A DNA stretch of 64,000 bases from contig NZ_PVNG01000006.1 in NCBI RefSeq assembly GCF_003001935.1, forward strand, positions 1-64,000. Direction: 5' to 3'. The DNA is from Nonomuraea fuscirosea. GTDB lineage: Bacteria; Actinomycetota; Actinomycetes; Streptosporangiales; Streptosporangiaceae. Below the pieces are notes generated by a model. That model saw only the letters and a list, made by a program, of their open reading frames with translations, did no database searches and was not told where the DNA came from. Each line of letters begins with the position of its first letter. The stretch's first letter is position 1. Of this stretch, positions 8,506-16,363 are shown one piece after another. Made by a program: the position numbers and the translations under genes.

Positions 8506-9800
8506 GCACGGACCGCCGGCGGCAGCAGGTCGCCGTGCGCCTCGATCAGCTCGTCGCAGAGCCGCTCGATCGCGGGCAGCGGCAGCGTGGCCGCCGTGTT
8601 CGGGTCGAGCATCGCCGCGTGGTAGACGTGGCCGCGCTCGCCGTCGAGGGCGGCGCGCACGGTCAGCTCGACCACGTTGAGGAAGGTCCGGTTGAGCGCG
8701 GCCAGTTGCACGGGCAGGTCGCCCACGGCCCTGGGCCGTACCCCGCCCGCGCCCACGTCGGCCGGCACCTCCACACAGCTGCCCGCGGGCAGGTTGCCGA
8801 TCAGGCCCCGGTTGGCCACGTTGACGTAGATCTCCTTCTCCTCGCCGGTCAGCATGGCCAGGATCGCCGCCGCGGCGGGCTCCTGGTGCTGCCAGCGGAT
8901 CAGCAGCGGATGGCCGGCGGACAGGGCCCGCCGCGTCTCCTCGTACAGGTGCAGGCTCTTGCCGACGCGGCGCAGGTATTCCTCGACCGGCACGCCGAGC
9001 CGGGAGGTCTCGTCGGGGTGCCGCATGATCCAGGGCACGTACTCGGCGGCGTGCTCGCTCGACTGGGTGGGGAAGTAACCGAAGGTGCGGTAGAGCTCGG
9101 CGCGTACGTGCCGCCGCAGCTGCGGATCGGCGTCGAGCACCGCGTCGAGCTCCGGGTAGAGCGAGCGCCCGCCCGCCTCGAAGCGCAGCACGAACGACTG
9201 GTGGTTGAGGCCCGCGCTGAGGAAGCTCACCTCGTCCTCGTCGCGGCCCACCAGGTCGGCCAGGTACGCGTGCGTGTCGCACACCGAGTGGCACAGCCCG
9301 GCGAACCGCTCGAACCCGGTCGCCTCGTGCACCGCCCACCCGGTCATCGCCATCGGGTCGCTGCAGCTCAGCAGCCAGGCGTCGGGGCACTCCTCGGCCA
9401 TCTGGGCGGCCAGCTCGACCAGCACGGGGATCATCCGCAGACCGCGGAAGACGCCCCCGATGCCGATCGTGTCGCCGATGGTCTGGCGCAGACCGTAGCG
9501 GTGGGGGATCTCGAAGTCGCGCAGCGTCGCCTCGAAGCCTCCGACGTCGAGGTGGGCGACGACGAACCCGGCGCCCTTGAGCGCCTGCCTGCGGTCGAAC
9601 ACGCTGCGGATCTTCGCGTCCGCCCGCGCCTCGGCGTCGAGGGCCCGCACGAGCCGCTCGGTGGTCGCCAGCCGGCCGGGGTCGTCGTCGTGCAGCACGA
9701 TTTCCAGCTCGCCGCGCAGCGAGGGGGCGAGCATCAGGGCGGAGGCGACGCGGCGCGTCAGCTCCACGTCACCGACCCCGATGAAGACGATCCGCGCCAT
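8502..9800 (-). CDS. Second GH4-family glycosidase paralogue, altered NP motif
   Basis: 432 residues, clearly related to the GH4 gene at 6373-7641 and running in the opposite direction. NAD site FIGVGDVEL, then GLCHSV and GLNHQSF, which retain the metal-binding Cys and His. The block equivalent to NYTNPMAM reads SCSDPMAM, so the usual Asn before Pro is Asp. The Ser of the glycine-rich NAD loop is also replaced. These changes suggest a shifted substrate or reduced activity; this is inference. It is coupled to the DeoR gene by a 4-base overlap, so enzyme and regulator are co-expressed. The ATG at 9800 gives the expected family start. Confidence 0.88.
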   Translation of the reverse strand: MARIVFIGVGDVELTRRVASALMLAPSLRGELEIVLHDDDPGRLATTERLVRALDAEARADAKIRSVFDRRQALKGAGFVVAHLDVGGFEATLRDFEIPHRYGLRQTIGDTIGIGGVFRGLRMIPVLVELAAQMAEECPDAWLLSCSDPMAMTGWAVHEATGFERFAGLCHSVCDTHAYLADLVGRDEDEVSFLSAGLNHQSFVLRFEAGGRSLYPELDAVLDADPQLRRHVRAELYRTFGYFPTQSSEHAAEYVPWIMRHPDETSRLGVPVEEYLRRVGKSLHLYEETRRALSAGHPLLIRWQHQEPAAAAILAMLTGEEKEIYVNVANRGLIGNLPAGSCVEVPADVGAGGVRPRAVGDLPVQLAALNRTFLNVVELTVRAALDGERGHVYHAAMLDPNTAATLPLPAIERLCDELIEAHGDLLPPAVRA

Positions 9801-9818
9801 TCCCGAAGTATGGCACGC

Positions 9819-10649
9819 CTAAACGCGCAGCAGCGGCGCCCAGGTCGCGGGCCCGACGAGACCGTCCTCGTCGATGCCCTCGGCCCGCTGGAAGCCGCGC
9901 ACCAGCTCCACCAGCCCGTTGTCGCACTGCGTGGTCTTCAGCCAGCCCTCCAGGCCGTCCTGGATGCCGGCGTACACCGTCGGCGGCACGTGCCCCCGGG
10001 CGAACAGGCACCCCCTCACGGTCTTGACGTCGTAGTTGTCGTCGCCGAGCCGGATCAGCGGCAGTTCGCGCAAGATGTCCTCCGTCCAGGTAGGCCCGGG
10101 TGGTCCGGTCGGGCCGGGCGCGGGCGCGCCGTTCACGAGGGCGGCGACGGCCGCCCTGAAGTCGTTCATGTCGATGGAGTGGGGGTCGGGCTTGGCCGTG
10201 TTGACCTCCCGGTGCGCCTTGACCCGCGAGGCGGGCAGCCCGAACTCGCGGCACAGCTCGGCGCAGAGCTTGCGGTAGGCGTCCAGCTGCACGGCCGGCC
10301 ACGGCTGGGAGCCGTCGTTCTCCGCCTCGATGCCGATCGAGCTGGAGTTGGTGTGCTGCGGCGAGGTCGAGGGGGCGTTGTGCCAGCAGCGCCCGGCCGC
10401 GATGACGTAGACGTGCCCCGACCTGCCGAGCCCGAAGTGCGACAGCGGCCCGTCGAGCCCGGGGCGGCCGTCGCGCACCACCGCGAGCGAGGGGTAGTCG
10501 CCGCCGGCGGCCGGTCCGGCGGTGTGATGGCATACGATGCCCTTCACCTCCGGTTGCGGCCCGTGGCCGCGCGTCTTCCAGCCGCCCACCTCGGTCACGG
10601 GGTGCCCGGTGCGGCGCGCGACGTCGGCGAGCTGGGTCAGGAAGGGCAT
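9819..10649 (-). CDS. N-acetylmuramoyl-L-alanine amidase with peptidoglycan-binding domain
   Basis: 276 residues. Residues 30-155 are an Amidase_2/PGRP zinc domain: GIVCHHTAG carries the first His, KAHREVN the second, and KPDPHS the third ligand region. Residues 195-276 form a PG_binding_1-like repeat (VRGFQRAEGIDEDGLVGPATWAPLL). The enzyme would cut the bond between muramic acid and the stem peptide. It starts at ATG 10649 with GGAGG six bases upstream. No signal peptide is visible, which is odd for a wall enzyme. It could be a phage-lysin-type relic or leave the cell by another route. No phage genes surround it. Confidence 0.88.
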   Translation of the reverse strand: MPFLTQLADVARRTGHPVTEVGGWKTRGHGPQPEVKGIVCHHTAGPAAGGDYPSLAVVRDGRPGLDGPLSHFGLGRSGHVYVIAAGRCWHNAPSTSPQHTNSSSIGIEAENDGSQPWPAVQLDAYRKLCAELCREFGLPASRVKAHREVNTAKPDPHSIDMNDFRAAVAALVNGAPAPGPTGPPGPTWTEDILRELPLIRLGDDNYDVKTVRGCLFARGHVPPTVYAGIQDGLEGWLKTTQCDNGLVELVRGFQRAEGIDEDGLVGPATWAPLLRV

Positions 10650-11003
10650 CGGGTACCTCCGTCATGTGTCTCGATGAGTCTCACAACCTTCGATCGATGA
10701 TTGGTGGCCGCTCAGTCGCGGTATGTGATCACTGCTGGATGTGCTCGTGATCGTGACCTCGGCCCGCGGCGATCGCGGGCGGGTGCTTACAGATCATTAG
10801 CATGCCGTACCCGTGCGCAGCCGGAAAAGTCGTGAAGATTCCGGCGGAGCGCGGCCCGGAGCGCGGTCCCTGAGGTCTATCCCCGGGGGCAGTGCCCGGC
10901 CCGGCGGTGCGGCATCAGTGTGTGGTGGGAGCTGAAGGGGACGGGGCCCGATCTCAGCGTCCTTCGCACGATCCGATACCGAACGGACAGGGGGAGCGCC
11001 ACC
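10650..11003. other. 354-base non-coding gap with a strong hairpin
   Basis: This gap separates the divergent amidase and VioB-like genes. GCCCGCG at 10763-10769 and CGCGGGC at 10775-10781 form a perfect 7-base stem with a 5-base loop. About 60 bases around 10680-10745 are relatively AT-rich for this window and may hold the amidase promoter. I could not match the region to a known riboswitch. The last 15 bases contain AGGGGGAGCG, the ribosome site of the gene at 11004. Confidence 0.45.
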
Positions 11004-12767
11004 ATGAGTCATCTCGACAGCCCGCGCATCACCTTCGCGGGCCGGTTCCTCAGCGACGTGCCGACCATGAACAACGACCCGTCCTCCTTCGGCACGGGCG
11101 GCGCGCCCGATCCGGGCTGGAACCCGTACGGGTGCGGCACGTTCGACCTGCTCGGCTGCGTGGTCGACGGCGGGGAGAGCGCGCCCGGCAGGCCGCTGAC
11201 CAAGGACGACCCGGCCTTCGGTCTGGTCGTGGCCGCCACCCGCGACCGGGCCGCGGCCAAGCTCGCCGACCTCGACCCCGACTGGCAGTTCTCCACCGAG
11301 ATCTGGGGGCTGACCGTCCGGCTCACCGGCTACGACGGCGAGACGCTGCTGTCCGGCCGCTACCGGCCCGCGGCCTTCCGCGACCTGTGGCCGCGCGTCC
11401 CCGATGACGGCTTCGGCGGGCTCGGCGCCTCGTGGATCTCCGTCCTTGAGGACGTCGAGTACGGGCCGGGCGCCGGCTCCGTCCCCGTGCTGGCCACCCT
11501 GCGCGAGGCGTCGCCGCAGCGGCTGTCGATCGGGCTCAACGTGTACGGGATCGACGCCAGGCGCGGCGGCGTCACGTTCGCGACCGGCAGGCTCACCGGC
11601 TGCGTCGGGCCGTGGCGGGAGGGGGAGCCGACGTCGTTCGTCGCGGGACGCCGGCTCGACGCGGGCCTGCTGACCGAGGACGTCCCCATCAGCAAGGCCG
11701 TGGCCGTCGTCACCGGCGACCGGCTCGTGCTCGACCTCGGCAACGCCTACCCGCTCGCCGACGTGACCGGGACCGTGCACCCCGAGGCGGCCGCGATCGG
11801 CGTCGCCGTGCTGCCCGGCGAGGACGTGCGGGCCGGCGACGTCCTCGCGCCCGGCGCCGGGCTCGACCTCGGCACGATCTCGCTGCTGCCGGAGCTCCCG
11901 CCCGCGGGCGTCGTCTCGCTCCCGCTCGCCCGCGACGCCGCCGAGGCGCTCGCCCGCCTTCCGCTCGCGCTGGTCACCGCCAGGCCCGACGGCAGCCGGC
12001 TCGTGGTCTCCAGGGAGATCGCGGACGGCCTGTACGTCAGGGCCGACGACTTCGTGCACCGCGTCGAGGCCGGCGCCCGCGCCACGGTCACCCTGCACGC
12101 GCGGCGCCGCGGCGCGCCCGCCGCCGGCCTGACGATCCACCTCGCCTCCGCCCAGGGCCCCGGCTCCGTGCTCACGGGACCCGCCACGGTCGAGACCGGC
12201 CCCGGCGGCACCGCCACGGTGACCCTGGACGCCGCCGACCCGGGCAACCCGCGCGGCGCGCTCGACGGCATCGTCGAGCAGGTCGGCTACAGCCCGCGCG
12301 TCGCCGCGGACGGCACGCTCGACCTGGACGGCACCGGCCTCGACCCGAGCTTCGACGTGATCGTCGCCCACGTGCGCGACGCCCACGTCCCGCCCGCGGA
12401 CGAGGACCTCGAACACGAGGTACGGCGCCTCCTCGCCCCGTACGCCCTGCACTATCCGATCATGGGCGAGCACCTGGTGAACCTCGGCGACCTGGAGGCC
12501 CTCAAGCCCTGGCGGGCCGCCATGCTGCTGGCGCTGTCGCGCGACATCACCGACCCCAACCACATGCCCGTCACCCGCGACCTGTCCGAGCCGAAGCGGG
12601 CCACGATCCTGCGCTGGCTGCGCGGGCTGCCCACCGGCCCCCGGGCCATGGCGCGCACCGTGCCGGGGCGGGCGGAGCGGGAGTCCGTCGCCAAGACGAC
12701 GGCCGCGCACGAGAGCGCCGAGCGGATCAGGAGACGGCTCGACCGGGCCGCCGAAGGGAGCGACTGA
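11004..12767 (+). CDS. VioB N-terminal-like protein, first half of a split imine dimer synthase
   Basis: 587 residues. The start SHLDSPRITFAGRF with a following NND resembles the beginning of VioB, the iminophenylpyruvate/indole imine dimer synthase of violacein synthesis (SILDFPRIHFRGW, then ANRD). Near the C-terminus, YPIMGEHLVNLGDLE and DITDPNHMPVTRDLSEPKR match the VioB middle (YPFMSDKV, DPQNRNKSYYMPSTRELSAPK). In VioB this region is fused to a ferritin-like domain; here that domain is the next gene, 3 bases away. ATG at 11004 with GGGGGAG upstream. No signal peptide or membrane segment. The chemistry of this half is unknown. Recognition is from remembered family sequence, not a search. 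Confidence 0.72.
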   Translation: MSHLDSPRITFAGRFLSDVPTMNNDPSSFGTGGAPDPGWNPYGCGTFDLLGCVVDGGESAPGRPLTKDDPAFGLVVAATRDRAAAKLADLDPDWQFSTEIWGLTVRLTGYDGETLLSGRYRPAAFRDLWPRVPDDGFGGLGASWISVLEDVEYGPGAGSVPVLATLREASPQRLSIGLNVYGIDARRGGVTFATGRLTGCVGPWREGEPTSFVAGRRLDAGLLTEDVPISKAVAVVTGDRLVLDLGNAYPLADVTGTVHPEAAAIGVAVLPGEDVRAGDVLAPGAGLDLGTISLLPELPPAGVVSLPLARDAAEALARLPLALVTARPDGSRLVVSREIADGLYVRADDFVHRVEAGARATVTLHARRRGAPAAGLTIHLASAQGPGSVLTGPATVETGPGGTATVTLDAADPGNPRGALDGIVEQVGYSPRVAADGTLDLDGTGLDPSFDVIVAHVRDAHVPPADEDLEHEVRRLLAPYALHYPIMGEHLVNLGDLEALKPWRAAMLLALSRDITDPNHMPVTRDLSEPKRATILRWLRGLPTGPRAMARTVPGRAERESVAKTTAAHESAERIRRRLDRAAEGSD

Positions 12768-12770
12768 CCG

Positions 12771-13826
12771 ATGCTGAGGATCGACCGCGCCGCCGTCGAG
12801 GAGCTGAGCAGGGCGCAGCAGCCCGCCGACCTCGTCCCGCGGGTCCAGGACGCCGTCCGGCTGGAGTTCGCCACCATCCCGCCGTACCTCACCGCCATGC
12901 TGTCGCTCAAGCCGGGCCGCAACCGCGACATCTGGTGGGCCGTGCACGACGTCGTCGTGGACGAGATGCTGCACCTGCTCATCGGGTGCAACCTGCTGAA
13001 CGCCCTCGGCTCCAGGCCGGCGCTCGACGCCGCGGACTTCGTCCCCGACTATCCGGGGCCGCTGCCGCTCGGCATCGGCGAGGACCTCGTCGTCGGGCTC
13101 GAACCGTTCTCCCTCGGGCTCATGGAGTCGGTGTTCATGCGGATCGAGGAGCCGGAGAACCCGCTGACGTTCCGGCAGGCCGACGGGGCGGGAGCCCCGC
13201 CGGAGTTCGCCACGATCGGCGAGTTCTACCGCACGCTGTCCGACGCGCTGCTCGCCCTGCCCCAGGCCGTGCTGCCCGGCGACGTGCGGCGGCAGGTGGT
13301 CGCGCCCGCGTGGTTCGGCCCCGACCGGCTCTTCCCGATCACGACCACCAAGGACGCCGCCCGCGCCATCGGGCTCATCGTGGCGGAGGGCGAGGGCACG
13401 CCCGACTCGCCGGTCGACCCCGACGGCGACATCGCCCACTACTACCGTTTCGCCGCCATCGCCAAGGGCCGCCGCCTGGTGCGCGACCCGTCCGCCCCGG
13501 CCGGCTTCTCCTACAGCGGCGCCCCTTACCCCTTCGACGCCGACGGGGTGTGGCCGCTCACGCCGAACCAGCGGGCCGCCGACCTCGACCCGGAGAGCGA
13601 GGCGTGGCGGCGCGTGCACCAGTTCAGGGTGACGTTCACCCGGCTGCTCGACGGGCTGCAGCGCTGCGTGGACGGCGACCCCGGGCATCTCGACGCGGCG
13701 ATGGGCGTCATGTTCGAGCTGAAGCTGGCCGGCCAGATGCTGGCCACCATGCCCGTGCTGGCCGCCGGCGTCCCCACCGGGCGGCACGCCGGGCCGGTGT
13801 TCACCCGCGCGCCCGTCAACCTGTAA
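12771..13826 (+). CDS. Ferritin-like imine dimer synthase domain protein (VioB C-terminal-like)
   Basis: 351 residues. Candidate metal ligands fit the ferritin-like fold: Glu32 in RLEFATIPPY, then Glu65 and His68 in VDEMLHLL. The block following (NLLNALGSRP, LEPFSLGLMESVFM) parallels the C-terminal half of VioB, where two imine molecules are coupled. It follows the VioB N-terminal-like gene by three bases and the two surely act together. No tryptophan or amino-acid oxidase (VioA/RebO) lies in the window, so the substrate imine would come from elsewhere or the role is different. Such pairs are common in actinomycetes without pigment clusters, to my knowledge uncharacterised. Confidence 0.78.
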   Translation: MLRIDRAAVEELSRAQQPADLVPRVQDAVRLEFATIPPYLTAMLSLKPGRNRDIWWAVHDVVVDEMLHLLIGCNLLNALGSRPALDAADFVPDYPGPLPLGIGEDLVVGLEPFSLGLMESVFMRIEEPENPLTFRQADGAGAPPEFATIGEFYRTLSDALLALPQAVLPGDVRRQVVAPAWFGPDRLFPITTTKDAARAIGLIVAEGEGTPDSPVDPDGDIAHYYRFAAIAKGRRLVRDPSAPAGFSYSGAPYPFDADGVWPLTPNQRAADLDPESEAWRRVHQFRVTFTRLLDGLQRCVDGDPGHLDAAMGVMFELKLAGQMLATMPVLAAGVPTGRHAGPVFTRAPVNL

Positions 13827-13858
13827 CGGAGTGCCGTCCGGGGGCGTCGTCAGGAGGT

Positions 13859-14860
13859 TCAGGGGCGGACCGCGCCGACGAGGCGGTTGCGCCAGTAGTC
13901 GTCCAGCACGACGACCTTGACGACGTCCCCGGTCTGCGGCGCGTGCACCATCTTGCCGTCGCCCACGTACAGGCCCATGTGCCCGAGGCCCTTGCTGAAC
14001 AGCAGGTCGCCCGGCTGCGCCTGGCTCACCGGAACGCGCCGGGCGGCGCCCCAGCTCCACTGCGTGTACGTGGTGCGCGGCAGCCGCACCCCGGCCGCGC
14101 GCCAGGCCGCCTGGGCCAGACCCGAGCAGTCCCACGAGCCCGGCCCCGTGCCGCCGTACCGGTACGGCTTGCCGACCTGCGCGAACGCGAACTGCAGCGC
14201 CTGGCGGGCGTTGCCGGAGGCGGGTCCCGTGTAGGTGATGCCGGTGCTGCGCGGGTTGCCGGTGTTGAAGGCGCCCAGCCTGCGCAGCAGCTTCGTCTGC
14301 TCGCCGACGAGCTTGTCCACCTTCGACTTCTCGTCGCGTACGTCGTCGCGGGCGCTCTCCGCCTCGGCCAGCACACCCTTGGCCGCGTCGCGCCGCTTGC
14401 GCAGGTCCTCGGTCGCGCTGTGGAAGGCGCGCACCTTGGCCGCCCGGTCCAGCATGATCTGCTCCAGGGAGGCCATGCCGCCGAGCATCGCCTCCGGCCG
14501 GCCCTGGACCACGTACCGCTGCCAGCCGAGCGGGCCGCCCATCTGGTAGTCGTTGAGCGCCAGCTCGGCAACCTCGCCGCGCAGCGCCTCGGCCTGCGCC
14601 TGCTTGGCGCGCAGCTCGGTGTCCAGCTTCTCGTACTTCTTCCTGGCCTTGCCGTAGGTCTCGGTGGCCTGGTTGAAGCGCTCGACGAGCTGGTCGGCCT
14701 GCTCGTTCAGCTTCACCAGCTTGGCCCTGGCCTGGGCCGGGGTGGGGTCGGCCAGCGCGGCGCCGGGCACGGCCATGGCGCCCGTCACCGCCACCGTGAC
14801 AGCGGCCGTCACCGTCACGGTCATGACGCCCGCCATCCGTCCGAGCCCGGCCATCGTCAC
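13859..14860 (-). CDS. Secreted NlpC/P60 cell-wall endopeptidase
   Basis: 333 residues. GTG at 14860 with GGAGGAG eight bases upstream; an ATG six bases later is possible. Residues 1-38 are a secretion signal ending PGAALADP. Residues 40-205 form a long charged coiled coil (EQADQLVERFNQ, RRDAAKGVLAEAESARDD). The C-terminal NlpC/P60 domain has catalytic Cys in WDCSGLAQ, His in LGHMGLYVG and the third residue in MVHAPQTG. It would cut D-gamma-glutamyl-diaminopimelate links in peptidoglycan, with the coiled coil as an autoinhibitory or docking arm as in RipA/RipC-like proteins. It is convergent with the VioB-like pair. Confidence 0.9.
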   Translation of the reverse strand: MTMAGLGRMAGVMTVTVTAAVTVAVTGAMAVPGAALADPTPAQARAKLVKLNEQADQLVERFNQATETYGKARKKYEKLDTELRAKQAQAEALRGEVAELALNDYQMGGPLGWQRYVVQGRPEAMLGGMASLEQIMLDRAAKVRAFHSATEDLRKRRDAAKGVLAEAESARDDVRDEKSKVDKLVGEQTKLLRRLGAFNTGNPRSTGITYTGPASGNARQALQFAFAQVGKPYRYGGTGPGSWDCSGLAQAAWRAAGVRLPRTTYTQWSWGAARRVPVSQAQPGDLLFSKGLGHMGLYVGDGKMVHAPQTGDVVKVVVLDDYWRNRLVGAVRP

Positions 14861-14951
14861 CGTCCCGCCTCCTCCGCGTCGCCTCGCCGTCGCCTCGTCA
14901 TGGCTTCGTCAGGAGGTACGCAGTGCACTCCGCCGATGTTCAGTCGCCGGG

Positions 14952-15198
14952 AGACGGATACCGGCGTCGGCCGCGAAATCGGCGCCGCCACCGCCCGCCG
15001 TCTGGCTTCGGCCGCCTCGACGTGCTGCACGCCAACGGGCCCGGCCGCGTGGTGGCGGCCAGACCGGCGCACGAGATGCCGGAAGCCGACTGGGACCTGC
15101 AGATCGACGTCTCGCTCAAGGCCGCCTTCCTGGCCGCGCGCACCTTCTGCCCGCTGCCGGCCGGGACCGAGGGGGCCCTGGTGATCGCCTCCTCCTAG
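14952..15198 (+). pseudogene. Short-chain dehydrogenase remnant
   Basis: Two frames carry pieces of one SDR. First, TGVGREIGAATARRLA (about 14957-15004) matches the TGxGxxIG NAD site and following helix. Then, in another frame, FGRLDVLHAN, EMPEADWDLQIDVSLKAAFLAARTF and ALVIASS match the middle of an SDR. About 55 residues between the pieces are missing and the join is out of frame. A TAG ends the reading at the catalytic Ser region, so the Tyr-Lys half is absent. It lies 11 bases before another decayed gene, suggesting one dead sugar-acid operon. Confidence 0.72.
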
Positions 15199-15209
15199 AA
15201 GGGAACCCC

Positions 15210-16206
15210 ATGAAGATCGTGTCCATGGACACCTTCCTCGTCCCGCCGCGCTGGCTGTTCCTGCGCGTACGCACCGACGAGGGCATCACCGGCTGGGGCG
15301 AGCCGGTGGTCGAGGGCAGGGCCGCCACCGTCAGGGAGGCGGTGGCCGAGCTGAGCGACCATCTGATCGGCGCCGACCCGCTGCGCATCGAGGACCACTG
15401 GCAGGTCCTCACCAAGGGCGGCTTCTACCGGGGCGGGCCGGTGCTGTCCAGCGCGGTGGCCGGGATCGACCAGGCGCTGTGGGACATCGCGGGCAAGGCG
15501 GCGGGGCGGCCGGTGCACGGACTGCTGGGCGGGCCCGTACGCGAGCGGGTGCGCATGTACGCCTGGATCGGCGGCGACCGGCCCGCCGAGGTGGCCGAGC
15601 CGGCGGCGGCGCAGATCGAGGCCGGGTTCACCGCCGTGAAGATGAACGGCTCGGGCGAGCTGACCGCGATCGACACCCCGGCCCGCTCGCGCGAGGTGGT
15701 GGCCAGGGTGGCCGCCGTGCGTGAGGCGATCGGCGAGCACCTCCATCCCGCTGGCGACCGGCGAGCGGCTGTACTCGCGGTGGGACTTCCGCGACGTCAT
15801 CGGGCACGGCATCGCGGTGGCCCAGCCCGACGTGAGCCACGCCGGCGGGATCTCGGAGGTACGCAGGATCGCCGCCATGGCCGAGCCCTACGACGTGAGC
15901 CTGGCCCCGCACTGCCCGCTCGGCCCCGTCTCGCCGGCCTCCAGCCTGCAGCTCGCCTTCGCCGTCCCCAACTTCCCCATCCAGGAGCAGAGCGTCGGCC
16001 TGCACCACAACCAGGGCAACGACGTGCTGGACTACCTGGTCGACCCGGAGCCGCTGACGTTCACCGGCGGGTACGCCCGGCGTACGGACCGGCCAGGGCT
16101 GGGCGTCGAGGTCGACGAGCGGGCCGTCGAGCGCGCCGCCGAGCTGGGCCACTGCTGGCGCGGCCCGATCTGGCGGCACCCGGACGGCTCCTTCGCCGAG
16201 TGGTGA
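15210..16206 (+). pseudogene. Enolase-superfamily sugar-acid dehydratase, internally deleted
   Basis: The start (MKIVSMDTFLVPPRW, GITGWGEPVVEGRA) and the end (TSIPLATGERLYSRWDFR, APHCPLGPVS, PEPLTFTGGYARR) are those of a galactonate dehydratase-like mandelate racemase family enzyme. The two halves are in different frames and meet near 15732-15740. Intact relatives have about 45-50 more residues here, with the first two metal ligands (Asp in DFHGR, Glu in EEP). So this is an out-of-frame internal deletion, not a single-base error. A ribosome site (AGAAGGGAA) remains before the ATG. The enzyme cannot be functional as written. Confidence 0.82.
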
Positions 16207-16239
16207 CGCACGCGGCCGCGCGGTGGGTCGTCCCAGGGG

Positions 16240-16363
16240 CGGCGGGATTCTCGGGACGGCGAGGATCTTCGAGGCGGCGGGTTTTTTCGAGGCGGCGGGG
16301 ATTTTCAGGACGGCGGGCACCCTCGGGACAGCGGGGACCTTCAGGACGCGGGGACCTTCAGGA
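16240..16363. repeat. Seven tandem 18-base units covering the LacI stop codon
   Basis: Units of 17-18 bases run from about 16240 to 16363, with clear steps at 16275, 16293, 16311, 16329 and 16347. Each is a variant of CGGCGGGGACCTTCAGGA. The last unit contains the stop (16358-16360) of the minus-strand LacI gene, so the array is a serial copy of that gene's end into the space beyond it. It separates the convergent dehydratase pseudogene and the regulator. Confidence 0.78.

Noticed and set aside
10650..11003. A ydaO-type riboswitch before cell-wall hydrolase genes
   Set aside because: The gap contains a good hairpin but I could not find the conserved core of that riboswitch, so I list only the hairpin.
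11004..13826. Violacein or rebeccamycin pigment cluster
   Set aside because: Only the VioB-like pair is present. No tryptophan oxidase, P450, monooxygenase or glycosyltransferase partners are in the window.
10797..14135. A 1112-residue open frame opposite the VioB-like pair
   Set aside because: It is a shadow of the two plus-strand genes. Its translation is low-complexity (runs of Gly, Arg, Ala, Val) with no domain motif, as expected opposite real genes in very GC-rich DNA.
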